The notes below the pieces were generated by a model. That model was not told the DNA's origin. It saw only the letters and a list, made by a program, of their open reading frames with translations, and searched no databases. A stretch of 37,324 bases of DNA from the NCBI GenBank assembly GCA_025355325.1, contig JANXZX010000181.1, positions 1 to 37,324 of the forward strand, in the 5' to 3' direction. This document shows, in pieces, positions 1 to 12,129 of this stretch (the stretch's first letter is position 1; every line of letters begins with the position of its first letter). Origin of the DNA: Geobacteraceae bacterium (lineage in GTDB: Bacteria; Desulfobacterota; Desulfuromonadia; Geobacterales; Pseudopelobacteraceae). Both the position numbers and the translations under genes were made by a program.

Positions 1-2324
<2,324 letters not shown>

Positions 2325-2386
2325 AAAAACCTCCTGAAATGTGGGGAGAACAAGCGACCCAGTTGAATCGCCGGTTCAAAGCTATA

Positions 2387-3367
2387 TTATTTGCTGCCTT
2401 CGGCCATGGTCATAAACAAATGATCGAGAGCCAGCTTGGGATTTGCATTGCGCTGAACGTCGCGCCTTGTTTCATAAATACGTTCGAGTAATTCCAGATT
2501 GCGCGGAAACGACCGTCTGGTTGCTATGGATTCAATTGCCGTCCTGAGTGACCGGTTGACAATGTCTCCGCTGCCTGCCCCAAGGTGAACCGCATCCCGG
2601 AAGAAGGAGAGCAGCATGTCAAGCAGCTCAAGTGTTGCATCCCGGTTGCCGGACAGCTCTTCGGAGGCATCAAAAACCGAGGCGATATGACGAATATCCA
2701 GCTGATCCACCCGGGACAGCACCGTTTCACGGCGTGCGGCAAGTGCCTCATTGTCCAGCTCCTGGGCTCTTTGCAGACTGCCGCCCGACATGGGGGCAAT
2801 AAGCGCGGCTGCATCAGGAGACATTCCGCTCCGTTCGAGCAGCGATAACACATGCTCCGGGGAAAGCGGCGCAAATCTGACCAGTTGACAGCGGGAGCGA
2901 ACCGTTGACAAAAGCATCCCGGCATTTTCGGTCAGCAGAATAATCAGGGCATTGCCGGGAGGCTCTTCAAGCGTTTTCAGCAAGGAGTTGGCGGCGCTTA
3001 CACTCATCCGTTCCGCAGGATCAATGATACATATCTTGCGGGGAGCCTCGTAGGGGCGGAGAGACAGTATGTGCTGCATCTCCCGCAACTGCTCGATGCT
3101 TATATCCCGCTTGTCCGGTAACGGTGCAATCTGGTGGATATCGGGGTGGTTGCCGCTCTCTATCTTTCGGCACGAAGGGCAGGTTCCGCAGGCATCATCC
3201 GCCAGGGTCGTGCAAAACAGCGCCTGAACCAACGTTAGCGCCGTCTTTTTCCGGCCACAGCCGGGCACACCCTCAAACAGATACGAATGCGCGGTTTTGC
3301 CGCAGCGCAGTGAACGCCGCAGAACCTCAATTATCCGGTCATGTCCCAAAATATCAGCAAACGACAC
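2387..3367 (-). CDS. holB: DNA polymerase III delta' subunit
   Basis: Clamp-loader delta' subunit, 326 residues, acting with gamma/tau and delta to load the beta clamp. The N-terminal AAA+ module has a degenerate Walker A (GVPGCGRK, with Arg where the catalytic Lys would be), as expected for the non-hydrolysing delta' subunit. A zinc module follows (FC...CGTCPSC). The segment SLLKTLEEPP and the SRC motif (VRSRCQ) are both typical. The gene overlaps the end of tmk by 14 bases, so the two are coupled; 62 bases separate it from ricT. A frame starting further in has no support. Confidence 0.95.
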   Translation of the reverse strand: MSFADILGHDRIIEVLRRSLRCGKTAHSYLFEGVPGCGRKKTALTLVQALFCTTLADDACGTCPSCRKIESGNHPDIHQIAPLPDKRDISIEQLREMQHILSLRPYEAPRKICIIDPAERMSVSAANSLLKTLEEPPGNALIILLTENAGMLLSTVRSRCQLVRFAPLSPEHVLSLLERSGMSPDAAALIAPMSGGSLQRAQELDNEALAARRETVLSRVDQLDIRHIASVFDASEELSGNRDATLELLDMLLSFFRDAVHLGAGSGDIVNRSLRTAIESIATRRSFPRNLELLERIYETRRDVQRNANPKLALDHLFMTMAEGSK

Positions 3368-4019
3368 GCAGCTCCTCCGGAATCCGGGCGACTACCTGGG
3401 CGGAAATGGCATCAAAAATATGTTCAATCGTATCAGCGCCGTTGATGATCAAAAAGCGGTCCGGTTCATCGGCGGCCAGTTGCCGGTAGCCGGCGCGAAC
3501 GCGTTGATGGAACGCCAGCGCCTCCAGCTCAAAGCGTTCCTCGCGAGGCCCGCTGGTCGCCTCTATTCTCTGGCGAGCCCGCTCCAGGCCCAGTTGCGGG
3601 TCGCAATCGACCAGCACCGTTAGATCCGGCGATTCCCCCTGGCATGCATACAGATTCAAGCTGTCGATAACATCCCGGTCGATGCCGCGTCCGAAGCTCT
3701 GGTACGCTACCGTGGCATCGCAGAAACGGTCGCACAGGACAATCTTTCCCGCTTCGAGAGCCGGAGCAATAACCTCGGTTACGTGTTGGGCGCGGGCTGC
3801 AGCATACAGCATCAGTTCGGATAGAGGGGAGAGCGCCTGATTTTCGGCATCGAGCAGGATTGCACGAATCTTGTCAGCAATCGGACAACCGCCCGGTTCG
3901 CGCGTCAGGGTGGTCTGCATGCCGCGAGTTACCAAAAACTCGGACAGCAGCTTGATCTGGGTGGTTTTACCGCACCCCTCGACCCCTTCAAATGTGATAA
4001 AATAGCCCACGAATTTCAC
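3354..4019 (-). CDS. tmk: Thymidylate kinase
   Basis: Phosphorylates dTMP to dTDP. It has the P-loop GVEGCGKTT near residues 12-20, the DR(F/Y/H) region seen here as DRFCDATVAYQ, and the LTREPGG motif, all standard for TMK. The frame opens at a GTG at 4019 (221 residues), but the better start is probably the second GTG at 4010 (218 residues). An AGGGTG lies just upstream of that one at a normal distance, and the protein then begins near-canonically as MGYFITFEG. It is the first gene of the tmk-holB-ricT-metG operon and is read from a strong promoter at 4062-4090. Confidence 0.96.
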   Translation of the reverse strand: MKFVGYFITFEGVEGCGKTTQIKLLSEFLVTRGMQTTLTREPGGCPIADKIRAILLDAENQALSPLSELMLYAAARAQHVTEVIAPALEAGKIVLCDRFCDATVAYQSFGRGIDRDVIDSLNLYACQGESPDLTVLVDCDPQLGLERARQRIEATSGPREERFELEALAFHQRVRAGYRQLAADEPDRFLIINGADTIEHIFDAISAQVVARIPEELRVVC

Positions 4020-4061
4020 CCTGATATGCTGTGTCGGTTCAATAGTACATGTAAAAGCGGA

Positions 4062-4090
4062 ATTATAGGCAACCGCCCCTGATTTATCAA
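4062..4090 (-). promoter_or_regulatory. Sigma-70 promoter for tmk operon
   Basis: On the minus strand TTGATA (4090-4085) and TATAAT (4067-4062) are separated by exactly 17 bases. The expected start of transcription is about 35-45 bases upstream of tmk. It is oriented away from the rnc promoter at 4131-4159. Confidence 0.75.
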
Positions 4091-4130
4091 CTTAAATTCC
4101 CACATTCGTTTTATATCCGGTGACTTTCGA

Positions 4131-4159
4131 TTGCCAAAAACAGATCAGGTGGCTATAGT
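4131..4159 (+). promoter_or_regulatory. Sigma-70 promoter for rnc operon
   Basis: TTGCCA (4131-4136) and TATAGT (4154-4159) are separated by 17 bases, about 20 bases upstream of the rnc start codon. This gives a very short leader that still includes the GGAG ribosome site. Confidence 0.65.
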
Positions 4160-4179
4160 TTAGAGCCTTTGGAGATTCT

Positions 4180-4890
4180 ATGACGACAGATATTCGACAA
4201 CTTGAGCAATTGCTGGAATACACGTTCCGTGATCAAGGCCTTCTTCTTCAGGCTCTGACACATCCATCGTATCAAAATGAAGTCGGCGGCAGTTTTGGCG
4301 GTGATTATCAACGCCTCGAATTTCTTGGCGACTCCATTCTTGGTCTGCTGTTGGCCGAAATGTTGTATGAGCGGTATCCTGACTGGGATGAAGGTGCTTT
4401 GTCGCAACTCCGTTCCCGGTTGGCCGGTCAGGATGTTCTGGCGGATCGGGCGCGTTCGTTGGGAATTGGCGATTTTATCCTGCTGGGTCGAGGGGAGGAG
4501 CAGACCGTCGGCCGGGAAAAAGATTCAATTCTCTCCGATGTTCTGGAGGCCCTGATTGCTGCCCTGTACCGGGATTCCGGTCTTCAGGCGGCGCGCACCC
4601 TGGTGACCCGCCTTTTTGAACGGGTAGCAGCCGCTCCGGAGCTGCTAGTTCTGGGGCGTGATTCGAAGAGTGAGCTGCAGGAGTACCTGTCGTCCCACAA
4701 TCTTCCTCTGCCGGAATACCTTCTGATTGAGGAGTCCGGTCCGCCCCACGACCGCCAGTTTCTTTTTCATATTCAGGTTGAGAACCGGATTATCGGCGTC
4801 GGGCAGGGGAAATCGAAAAAAATTGCCCAGCAGGTTGCCGCTGCCGAAGCACTGGCCGTGCTTAAGTCCGATTCGGGGCAGAGTGCGTGA
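4180..4890 (+). CDS. rnc: Ribonuclease III
   Basis: Double-strand-specific endoribonuclease for rRNA and mRNA processing, 236 residues. The catalytic domain contains RLEFLGDSILG with the metal ligands E47 and D51, and the second pair D120/E123 in SDVLEALIAALY. These match the E. coli catalytic set with a constant offset of six. A C-terminal dsRNA-binding domain (about 160-232) ends in the typical KKIAQQVAAAEAL helix. The ATG has GGAG six bases upstream. The stop overlaps the start of the radical SAM gene as GTGA. Confidence 0.97.
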   Translation: MTTDIRQLEQLLEYTFRDQGLLLQALTHPSYQNEVGGSFGGDYQRLEFLGDSILGLLLAEMLYERYPDWDEGALSQLRSRLAGQDVLADRARSLGIGDFILLGRGEEQTVGREKDSILSDVLEALIAALYRDSGLQAARTLVTRLFERVAAAPELLVLGRDSKSELQEYLSSHNLPLPEYLLIEESGPPHDRQFLFHIQVENRIIGVGQGKSKKIAQQVAAAEALAVLKSDSGQSA

Positions 4891-5936
4891 AAAAGGTCAC
4901 GGTTCCGTTTTTTATCAGTCACCAGGGGTGTCCGCATACCTGCGTCTTTTGTGATCAGCGCGTAATTTCCGGCGCAGACGGCCATCTCCCCACTGCCGAA
5001 CAGATCAGCGACAAAATTGCCCTCTGGCGGTCAACGGCGGGTGAAAGTCCTCTGGAGGTTGCCTTTTTTGGCGGGACCTTTACCGCACTTCCTGAAGACA
5101 CCCAATCAAAACTGCTTGCACCTTTGCGGCCGTTTCTTGAAAATGGTACGCTCGATTCGATCAGAATATCAACCCGCCCCGATTACATAGACGACCATCG
5201 TGTGGCGTGGCTCTCGGAACGAGGTGTGCGAACTATTGAATTGGGAGTGCAGTCGATGGACGACGCTGTTCTTGCGGCATCTGGTCGCGGGCACTCCGGC
5301 GCTGATTCACTGAACGCCATCCGAAGTATAAAAAAATGGGGGTTGCAGGCGGGAGCCCAGCTGATGCCGGGGCTGCCGGGTGATACTCCGGAAATATCGC
5401 TTGAATCACTGGAGCAGGTCATCGCTGCCGGGGCTGATTTCCTTCGAATTTATCCGACGGTCGTTCTGAAAGGAACCGAATTGGCTCAGCGGTATGCCGC
5501 CGGTAACTTCACTCCTCTTTCACTTGATCGCGGGATTTCCCTGTGCAAGCAGTTGCTGCATTGTGCCATGAAGGCGGACGTTCCGGTTATACGCATCGGT
5601 CTGCAGGCTGATACCGGTCTTGATGAGGAAAATGTTCTGGCCGGTTGCTGGCACCCCGCTCTGGGACAACTGGTGCGCTCGCAGCTGTATGATGATCTCG
5701 TCAGGCGTTTTGTGGCAGACGGGGAGTGCGTAACCGTTCATTGTCACCCGGTGCGGGTATCCGATGTAACCGGCGTTGCGCGGGGCAATCTTCTCAGTCA
5801 GACACAGCGCGGAGTGCATGTGCAGATCACACCGGACGCAACTCTCCACAAAGATGAACTCAGAATCCAAAAAGAAGATTCATGTACCACATATTCGATA
5901 ATTTCAGATCTTCACTATTCCATTCACGAGGTGTAA
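4887..5936 (+). CDS. Elp3-like radical SAM protein
   Basis: A 349-residue radical SAM enzyme with the iron-sulfur motif CPHTCVFC (C15, C19, C22), the FFGGTFT loop and a GVQSMDD strand like those of the Elp3/MiaB-type radical SAM fold. It lacks the C-terminal acetyltransferase domain of true Elp3, so tRNA uridine modification should not be assumed. The substrate is unknown. Its GTG start overlaps the rnc stop (GTGA), so translation is coupled. A link to RNA metabolism is suggested only by this position. The M42 peptidase follows after 3 bases. Confidence 0.85.
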   Translation: MKKVTVPFFISHQGCPHTCVFCDQRVISGADGHLPTAEQISDKIALWRSTAGESPLEVAFFGGTFTALPEDTQSKLLAPLRPFLENGTLDSIRISTRPDYIDDHRVAWLSERGVRTIELGVQSMDDAVLAASGRGHSGADSLNAIRSIKKWGLQAGAQLMPGLPGDTPEISLESLEQVIAAGADFLRIYPTVVLKGTELAQRYAAGNFTPLSLDRGISLCKQLLHCAMKADVPVIRIGLQADTGLDEENVLAGCWHPALGQLVRSQLYDDLVRRFVADGECVTVHCHPVRVSDVTGVARGNLLSQTQRGVHVQITPDATLHKDELRIQKEDSCTTYSIISDLHYSIHEV

Positions 5937-5939
5937 CCG

Positions 5940-7013
5940 ATGCGCAAAGAATCACTCAAATTTCTTGAACAACTGCTTGATGCCCCCAGTCCTTCCGGTT
6001 ATGAACAGCCTGCCCAGCGGGTGTTTCGTGACTATGTGGCCCCCTTTTGCGATGAGCTGACCACCGATGTCATGGGCAATGTTTTCGGCCGCATCAGCGG
6101 CAAGGGCAAGAATCTCCCCAAGGTAATGATTGTCGGCCACACCGATGAAATCGGGCTCCAGATCAAGTACATCGATGACAAAGGTTTCCTCTATTTTGCT
6201 GCAGTAGGCGGGGTAGATGCCCATCTGACACCGGGTAAGCGGGTCGCGGTCCATACAGCCAACGGTGCATTACCGGGGGTAATCGGCAAAAAGCCGATCC
6301 ATCTGATGGACAACAAGGATCGTGAAACCGTCGTCAAGCTTGAATCACAGTATATCGATATCGGCGCAAAAGATAAGAAGGAGGCGCAGAAGCTGGTAAG
6401 GGTAGGGGATGCCGTCACTTTTGACAGTGCTTTCACCCGTCTTCATGGTGACCGGGTTGCTTCACGCGGGTTTGATGATAAAGCGGGCTGCTTTGTCGTT
6501 GCCGAGGTGTTGCGTCAGGTGGCCGCTTCCGGTAAAAAACTGGCGGTTGATCTATATGGTGTTTCATCAGTCCAGGAGGAAATCGGTCTGCGGGGCGGCA
6601 CCACCAGTTGCTATACGGTCAATCCGGATGTAGGCATCTGCGTCGAGGTCGATTTTGCCACCGATCAGCCGGATGTGGAGAAAAAGCACAACGGTGAAGT
6701 CGCGCTCGGCAAAGGGCCGATTCTTGCTCGCGGAGCCAATATAAATCCGCATCTGTTTGAATTGTTGTCGGCAACGGCTGAGAAAGAAAAAATCGCGATC
6801 CAGCATACCGCCACGCCGCGCGCAACCGGGACGGACGCCAATGTCATGCAGATATCACGCGGCGGTGTTGCAACCGCCCTGGTCAAGATTCCGCTGCGGT
6901 ATATGCACACCCCGGTTGAGACGGTTTCACTGACCGATCTGGAAGACGCTGCCAAGCTGATTGTTGCCGCGCTTGGGCGGATAACTTCCAAGGAAGAGTT
7001 TATTCCGAGGTAA
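5940..7013 (+). CDS. M42 family metallo-aminopeptidase
   Basis: A 357-residue FrvX/PepA-like M42 peptidase, a family of dinuclear metal aminopeptidases that form tetrahedral dodecamers. Metal-site motifs are visible in order: GHTDEIG (H67), FDDKAG, QEEIG, VEVDFATD and MHTPVET near the C-terminus. The start ATG has GAGGTG five bases upstream and lies 3 bases after the radical SAM stop, so these genes probably share the rnc transcript. It is likely cytosolic, trimming peptides released by proteases; the specificity cannot be told from sequence. Confidence 0.9.
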   Translation: MRKESLKFLEQLLDAPSPSGYEQPAQRVFRDYVAPFCDELTTDVMGNVFGRISGKGKNLPKVMIVGHTDEIGLQIKYIDDKGFLYFAAVGGVDAHLTPGKRVAVHTANGALPGVIGKKPIHLMDNKDRETVVKLESQYIDIGAKDKKEAQKLVRVGDAVTFDSAFTRLHGDRVASRGFDDKAGCFVVAEVLRQVAASGKKLAVDLYGVSSVQEEIGLRGGTTSCYTVNPDVGICVEVDFATDQPDVEKKHNGEVALGKGPILARGANINPHLFELLSATAEKEKIAIQHTATPRATGTDANVMQISRGGVATALVKIPLRYMHTPVETVSLTDLEDAAKLIVAALGRITSKEEFIPR

Positions 7014-7086
7014 CTCGAACCAATTGGTACCGATGCCGCGTTACTGTGGATAATAAAAAACTTCTTGCCCCGAACGCTCATTTATG

Positions 7087-7121
7087 AAACAGTATGGCCA
7101 TAAGCAATGGCCATACTGTTT
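7087..7121 (+). terminator. 14-bp perfect hairpin before ccdAB
   Basis: A 14-base arm (7087-7100) and its exact complement (7108-7121) flank a 7-base loop, 73 bases after the M42 stop and 8 bases before the ccdA ribosome site. It is followed by a GT-rich rather than pure T tract. It may terminate the rnc transcript, act as the autoregulatory operator of ccdAB, or do both. Confidence 0.55.
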
Positions 7122-7139
7122 GGTTGTTTGGAGGTTGTC

Positions 7140-7388
7140 ATGCAACTACATTTTTTTGATCCGGATGCGCCCAAAAAAAACACTCACCTGAGCATTAACA
7201 GCGATCTTCTGCGCCTGGCCAGGGAGGAAAAGATCAATTTGTCTCAAACGCTGGAAAAGCATCTTGCCGAATCCATGTTGGAGATAAAAAGAGAGAGATG
7301 GCGTGAAAGCAGTCGGGAAGCAATTAATGAATACGCTCAATTTGTTGAAACACACGGGTGTTTTGGCGATTCATTGAGGTCCTTCTGA
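7140..7388 (+). CDS. ccdA: CcdA-family antitoxin
   Basis: An 82-residue antitoxin of a type II TA pair. Residues 1-45 look like a ribbon-helix-helix DNA-binding domain (THLSINSDLLRLAREE). The C-terminus RWRESSREAINEYAQFVE aligns with the toxin-binding tail of F-plasmid CcdA (RWKAENREGMAEVARFIE). The ATG at 7140 is preferred over a longer frame opening at 7107 because GGAGG lies five bases before it. It overlaps ccdB by one base (TGATG). The pair is probably autoregulated, perhaps at the hairpin immediately upstream. Confidence 0.9.
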   Translation: MQLHFFDPDAPKKNTHLSINSDLLRLAREEKINLSQTLEKHLAESMLEIKRERWRESSREAINEYAQFVETHGCFGDSLRSF

Positions 7389-7702
7389 TGGCGCAATTTG
7401 ATGTGTTTGAAAATCCAAACCAAGATACATGCGGGGTGTTTCCGTACCTCCTTGATGTCCAGGCCGATATTCTGGATGAACTGCCGACAAGGGTTGTCGT
7501 GCCTCTCGCATCGTCTTCAACACTACACAAGACCATCCCGATTTTGACCCCGCTATTCAGGATCGTGGAAACTGAAGTCAGGATGGTAACGCCTCAGATA
7601 GTTGGGGTTCACATGCATGTTCTCGGCAAAAAAATCTGTTCACTCAAGGATCAGAGAAGTGAAATTGTTGCTGCGCTCGATTTATTGATTACAGGTTTTT
7701 AA
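7388..7702 (+). CDS. ccdB: CcdB-family toxin
   Basis: A 104-residue CcdB-like toxin. It aligns over its whole length with plasmid CcdB (DVQADILDELPTRVVVPLAS; RMVTPQIVGV; AALDLLITGF). The family poisons DNA gyrase through its C-terminal residues. In F-plasmid CcdB these are W99-G100-I101, whereas this protein ends T-G-F, so the key tryptophan is missing. Gyrase poisoning may therefore be weak, altered or directed elsewhere. The ATG overlaps the ccdA stop. No terminator is seen before the guaB promoter. Confidence 0.9.
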   Translation: MAQFDVFENPNQDTCGVFPYLLDVQADILDELPTRVVVPLASSSTLHKTIPILTPLFRIVETEVRMVTPQIVGVHMHVLGKKICSLKDQRSEIVAALDLLITGF

Positions 7703-7766
7703 GTAGTTACGTTCTTTACTATTTTTCCAAAAAAGTATACGTGGCATCCCATCCATTTCCCTTGAC

Positions 7767-9291
<1,525 letters not shown>

Positions 9292-9303
9292 CAAGCCTGA
9301 ATG

Positions 9304-9336
9304 AAAATGCCCCGGGTAGTTTTACCGGGGCATTTT
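9304..9336 (+). terminator. Hairpin between guaB and guaA
   Basis: A 12-bp stem (9304-9315 with 9325-9336) and a 9-base loop, ending in TTTT. It has the form of an intrinsic terminator with a short U tract. It may lower guaA expression relative to guaB, since no clear guaA promoter follows. Confidence 0.65.
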
Positions 9337-9363
9337 CGTCAAGGTTGAACAGAAAGGAAAATT

Positions 9364-10923
9364 ATGTCTGATATCCATAGCCAGAAAATTTTGATCCTTG
9401 ATTTCGGTTCCCAATACACCCAGCTGATCGCGCGCCGGGTTCGGGAAGCCCATGTCTTTTGCGAATTGCACCCGTTTGATATGGATCTTGCTGCGATACG
9501 GACGTTTGCTCCGTCCGGCATCATACTTTCCGGCGGCCCCTGCTCCGTGTACGATCCGGGCGCTCCCGCTGTTGCAGAAGAACTGTTTGAACTCGGTGTG
9601 CCGGTGCTTGGCATCTGCTACGGCATGCAGCTGATGAGTCGACATTTCGGCGGCGAAGTCGTACCGGCTGGCAAACGGGAATTCGGCCATGCCGACTTGC
9701 TTTCGGTCGGTCAACCGGGTCCGCTGTTTGACGGCTTCTTTGTTGATGGTTCCAGTTCGGTCTGGATGAGTCATGGCGACCACGTGGCCCGTGTTCCTGA
9801 CGGTTTTGACATTGTTGCCGAGACCGCCAACGCCCCGGTTTGTGCCATCCAGAATGTCGAAAAAAATCTTTACGGAGTACAGTTTCACCCTGAGGTAAAC
9901 CATACGCCGCGCGGCGAGCAGTTTATTGATACGTTTGTGCGCGGGATTTGCGGATGCAGCGGTCTTTGGACGCCCGGTCAGATTATCGAAGATTCCGTTG
10001 AGCGGATTCGGCGCACCGTTGGCACCGATACCGTCATTCTGGGACTTTCCGGCGGTGTTGACTCTTCGGTTGCCGCTGCGCTGATCCACCGCGCCATCGG
10101 CGACCAGTTGACCTGTGTTTTTGTCGATAACGGCCTGCTGCGTCTGGGCGAGGGTGATCAGGTAATGGCGACGTTTGCCAAAAATCTTGGGGTTAAGGTG
10201 ATTCGGGTTGATGCCGAAGAGCGCTTCCTGTCCGGTCTGGCTGGCGAGAGTGATCCCGAAAAGAAGCGCAAGATCATCGGCGGTCTGTTTGTCGATATTT
10301 TTGAAGAGCAGTCAAAGCTTATCGTCGATGCCAACTGGTTGGCACAGGGAACCATCTATCCGGATGTGATCGAATCTGCCGGGGCAAAAACCGGCAAGGC
10401 CCACAATATTAAAAGCCATCACAATGTCGGCGGTCTGCCGGATTATATGAAGCTGAAGCTGCTTGAGCCACTCAGGGAACTGTTCAAGGATGAAGTCAGG
10501 GCCATCGGGGAAGAGCTTGGCTTGCCCCGCCAGATGGTATGGCGGCATCCGTTCCCCGGTCCGGGGTTGGGTGTCCGCATCCTGGGTGAAGTGAAAAAAG
10601 AATATTGCGATATCCTGCGGCGCGCCGATGCCATTTATATTGAAGAGCTTTATTCGGCGGGACATTATGACAAAATTAGCCAGGCGTTTGCCGTGTTTTT
10701 GCCGGTCAAAAGTGTCGGAGTCATGGGCGATGGCCGCACCTATGAGTATGTTGTCGCCCTGCGCGCCGTAGAAACCAAGGATTTCATGACCGCCGGCTGG
10801 TATCCGATGCCCTATGAAGATCTTGCCCGCATCAGTGGCCGCATTATTAATGAAGTGAAGGGCATCAACCGGGTAGTCTATGATATTTCCAGCAAGCCAC
10901 CGGCAACCATCGAGTGGGAATAA
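9364..10923 (+). CDS. guaA: GMP synthase (glutamine-hydrolysing)
   Basis: Converts XMP to GMP using glutamine and ATP; 519 residues, normal for the two-domain bacterial enzyme. The class I amidotransferase domain has its nucleophile in GICYGMQ (C85) and the His-Glu pair in FHPEVNHT (H175, E177). The ATP pyrophosphatase domain has the P-loop LSGGVDSS (229-235). The C-terminal dimerisation domain ends in the usual [15 protein letters not shown] upstream of the ATG is the ribosome site. It forms the guanine branch with guaB. Confidence 0.98.
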   Translation: MSDIHSQKILILDFGSQYTQLIARRVREAHVFCELHPFDMDLAAIRTFAPSGIILSGGPCSVYDPGAPAVAEELFELGVPVLGICYGMQLMSRHFGGEVVPAGKREFGHADLLSVGQPGPLFDGFFVDGSSSVWMSHGDHVARVPDGFDIVAETANAPVCAIQNVEKNLYGVQFHPEVNHTPRGEQFIDTFVRGICGCSGLWTPGQIIEDSVERIRRTVGTDTVILGLSGGVDSSVAAALIHRAIGDQLTCVFVDNGLLRLGEGDQVMATFAKNLGVKVIRVDAEERFLSGLAGESDPEKKRKIIGGLFVDIFEEQSKLIVDANWLAQGTIYPDVIESAGAKTGKAHNIKSHHNVGGLPDYMKLKLLEPLRELFKDEVRAIGEELGLPRQMVWRHPFPGPGLGVRILGEVKKEYCDILRRADAIYIEELYSAGHYDKISQAFAVFLPVKSVGVMGDGRTYEYVVALRAVETKDFMTAGWYPMPYEDLARISGRIINEVKGINRVVYDISSKPPATIEWE

Positions 10924-10977
10924 TCAGTTTCCGCATAAAACACATTCCACCTGATTAGCACTGACATCTCCCCAATT

Positions 10978-10998
10978 CCTTCTCCATAAGGGAGAAGG
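10978..10998. repeat. Small palindromic repeat after guaA
   Basis: CCTTCTCC (10978-10985) pairs with GGAGAAGG (10991-10998) across five bases, followed by GGCCGAAGGCC, another small inverted repeat. It looks like part of the dispersed palindromic repeat family that also includes the hairpin at 11051-11085. The rest of 10924-11050 shows no coding potential. Confidence 0.5.
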
Positions 10999-11050
10999 TG
11001 GCCGAAGGCCGGACGAGGGGAATCTGAACAGCATAAATCAGCACAGTCAT

Positions 11051-11103
11051 CCCCTCACCCTGACCCTTTCCCTCAGGGTGAGGGGATTGTTTTTTGTTGC
11101 AAT
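11051..11103 (+). terminator. Strong terminator-like repeat, left edge of island
   Basis: A perfect 13-bp stem (11051-11063 with 11073-11085) and a 9-base loop are followed by ATTG and a run of T. It is a plausible guaA terminator. Its tail TTTTTGTTGCAAT (11091-11103) recurs at 19391-19403 beyond a similar C/T- and G/A-rich hairpin. Confidence 0.7.
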
Positions 11104-11210
11104 TTTCCTTGTAACCATTTCATGTAACAGAATAGCTACTTGCTAATTCTGGACCGGATTTTGGTACGGGCAACTCTTTCCGCCAAACAAGACCCTATCT
11201 TTCTTTGACT

Positions 11211-11249
11211 TTGACAAATTGTCTATATACGTTTAGACTATGTTTAAAC
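11211..11249 (+). promoter_or_regulatory. mazEF promoter with repeated operator
   Basis: TTGACA (11211-11216) and TAGACT (11234-11239) have a 17-base spacer. Two direct repeats, GTTTAGAC (11231-11238) and GTTTAAAC (11242-11249), are spaced 11 bases start to start and cover the -10 and start region. GTCTA...TAGAC (11221-11238) also forms a small inverted repeat. This fits autorepression by the MazE AbrB-type domain. Confidence 0.6.
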
Positions 11250-11269
11250 GGCTTATTAAGGGAGAATTT

Positions 11270-11524
11270 ATGGTACAGGCTGAGACTGTTCTTGATATCA
11301 AGCAGTGGGGAAACAATCTGGGAGTTCGTCTACCACAGGTGGTTGCGCGTGCAGCCCATTTACATCGTGATCAACGTGTGAAAGTAACAGTGGAAGATGG
11401 TCGTGTGGTGATTACTCCTGTTGATGCAACACCAACACTTGAAGAAATGATCGCTTCATTCAATCCTGCCAAACATGGTGGCGAAGTCATGGTGACTAAG
11501 CCTGTAGGTGCCGAAAAATGGTAG
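11270..11524 (+). CDS. mazE: MazE-family antitoxin (AbrB fold)
   Basis: An 84-residue SpoVT/AbrB-type DNA-binding antitoxin. The swapped-hairpin domain is seen in IKQWGNNLGVRLPQVVARAAHL followed by VKVTVEDGRVVITPV. The acidic and aromatic C-terminus (LEEMIASFNPAKHGGE) is the usual toxin-neutralising tail. The ATG at 11270 has GGGAG five bases before it and is preferred over the upstream in-frame ATG at 11240, which falls inside the promoter. It overlaps mazF by 7 bases. Confidence 0.9.
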   Translation: MVQAETVLDIKQWGNNLGVRLPQVVARAAHLHRDQRVKVTVEDGRVVITPVDATPTLEEMIASFNPAKHGGEVMVTKPVGAEKW

Positions 11525-11904
11525 ATATGGTAGAAAATAATTGGGTACCGGATCGGCAAGAAGTAGTATGGATTAATTGCAATCCGCAGGCGGGGAACGA
11601 AATGCGCGACATACATCCGTTTTTAGTGTTGTCACCCAAATCTTTCAATGAGAAGACTTCGCTGGTCATCGGATTGCCGATGACCACAGCGGAATACAAT
11701 GCTGACAATCTGTTCGCGGTGAATGCAGGGAAAGCACAAGGCAAGAAATCTGACAAAACAAGTTATGTGCTTTGCTATCAAATCAAGTCTTTTGATTGGC
11801 GTATGCGGAAGTGTTCTTCTCACCCAAAAGGCAGACTTTCTGACGAAATCTTTACAGAATGTTGTGCACGACTTAATCAGATAATTCAACTCTCCCAGCA
11901 ATAG
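11518..11904 (+). CDS. mazF: MazF/PemK-family mRNA interferase
   Basis: A 128-residue PemK/MazF toxin, a family that cleaves mRNA at short single-stranded sites. The fold motifs are WVPDRQEVVWINCNPQAGNE, HPFLVLSPKSFNEKT and GLPMTT. Aligned with E. coli MazF, Glu24 and Thr52 are retained, but Arg29 is replaced by His (RDIHP instead of GHRP), apparently a subgroup feature. The start is ATG at 11518 or a second ATG at 11527. It overlaps mazE and is expected to be co-transcribed with it. Cleavage specificity cannot be predicted. Confidence 0.88.
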   Translation: MVDMVENNWVPDRQEVVWINCNPQAGNEMRDIHPFLVLSPKSFNEKTSLVIGLPMTTAEYNADNLFAVNAGKAQGKKSDKTSYVLCYQIKSFDWRMRKCSSHPKGRLSDEIFTECCARLNQIIQLSQQ

Positions 11905-12008
11905 CTGCCGGTCACAAACTGCGCCATCGGCCTTTGAAGATGGTGCGATCTTTCGAGATAATCAACTCCAACTCCTTTGCGAAAGAATTTAGCCTGGTTC
12001 TTTTGTAG

Positions 12009-12129
12009 TTGAGCTACAAAGGACGAATTCTGATGGTTGTCTATACTTACAGAGATGAAAACAATACGGATCATATCTGCCTGGAAAGCAAATGAGCCGC
12101 AACGGAGGTGCTATGAAAGTCAGTTCTGA
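12009..12129 (+). pseudogene. Decayed BrnT toxin C-terminal remnant
   Basis: Two adjacent frames together spell the second half of a BrnT toxin. From 12009 the first frame reads SYKGRILMVVYTYRDEN. After a one-base shift near 12060 the second frame reads TIRIISAWKANEPQRRCYE, ending in TGA at 12127-12129. BrnT proteins carry a VVYT(Y/E)R...IRIISARKA...RRxYE pattern, and the intact copy at 17718 has the related IRIISVRKAN. No N-terminal half (FEWD...KHG) is seen upstream, and TAG at 12006 closes the frame. The other bases of 11905-12283 hold no intact gene; a 7-bp hairpin lies at 12002-12020. Confidence 0.7.

Noticed and set aside
2325-2386. Possible independent promoter for ricT-metG
   Set aside because: No -35/-10 pair with acceptable spacing was found in the 62-base gap; read-through from the tmk promoter explains expression.
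9322-10089. 255-residue minus-strand ORF over guaA
   Set aside because: Antisense shadow of GMP synthase.
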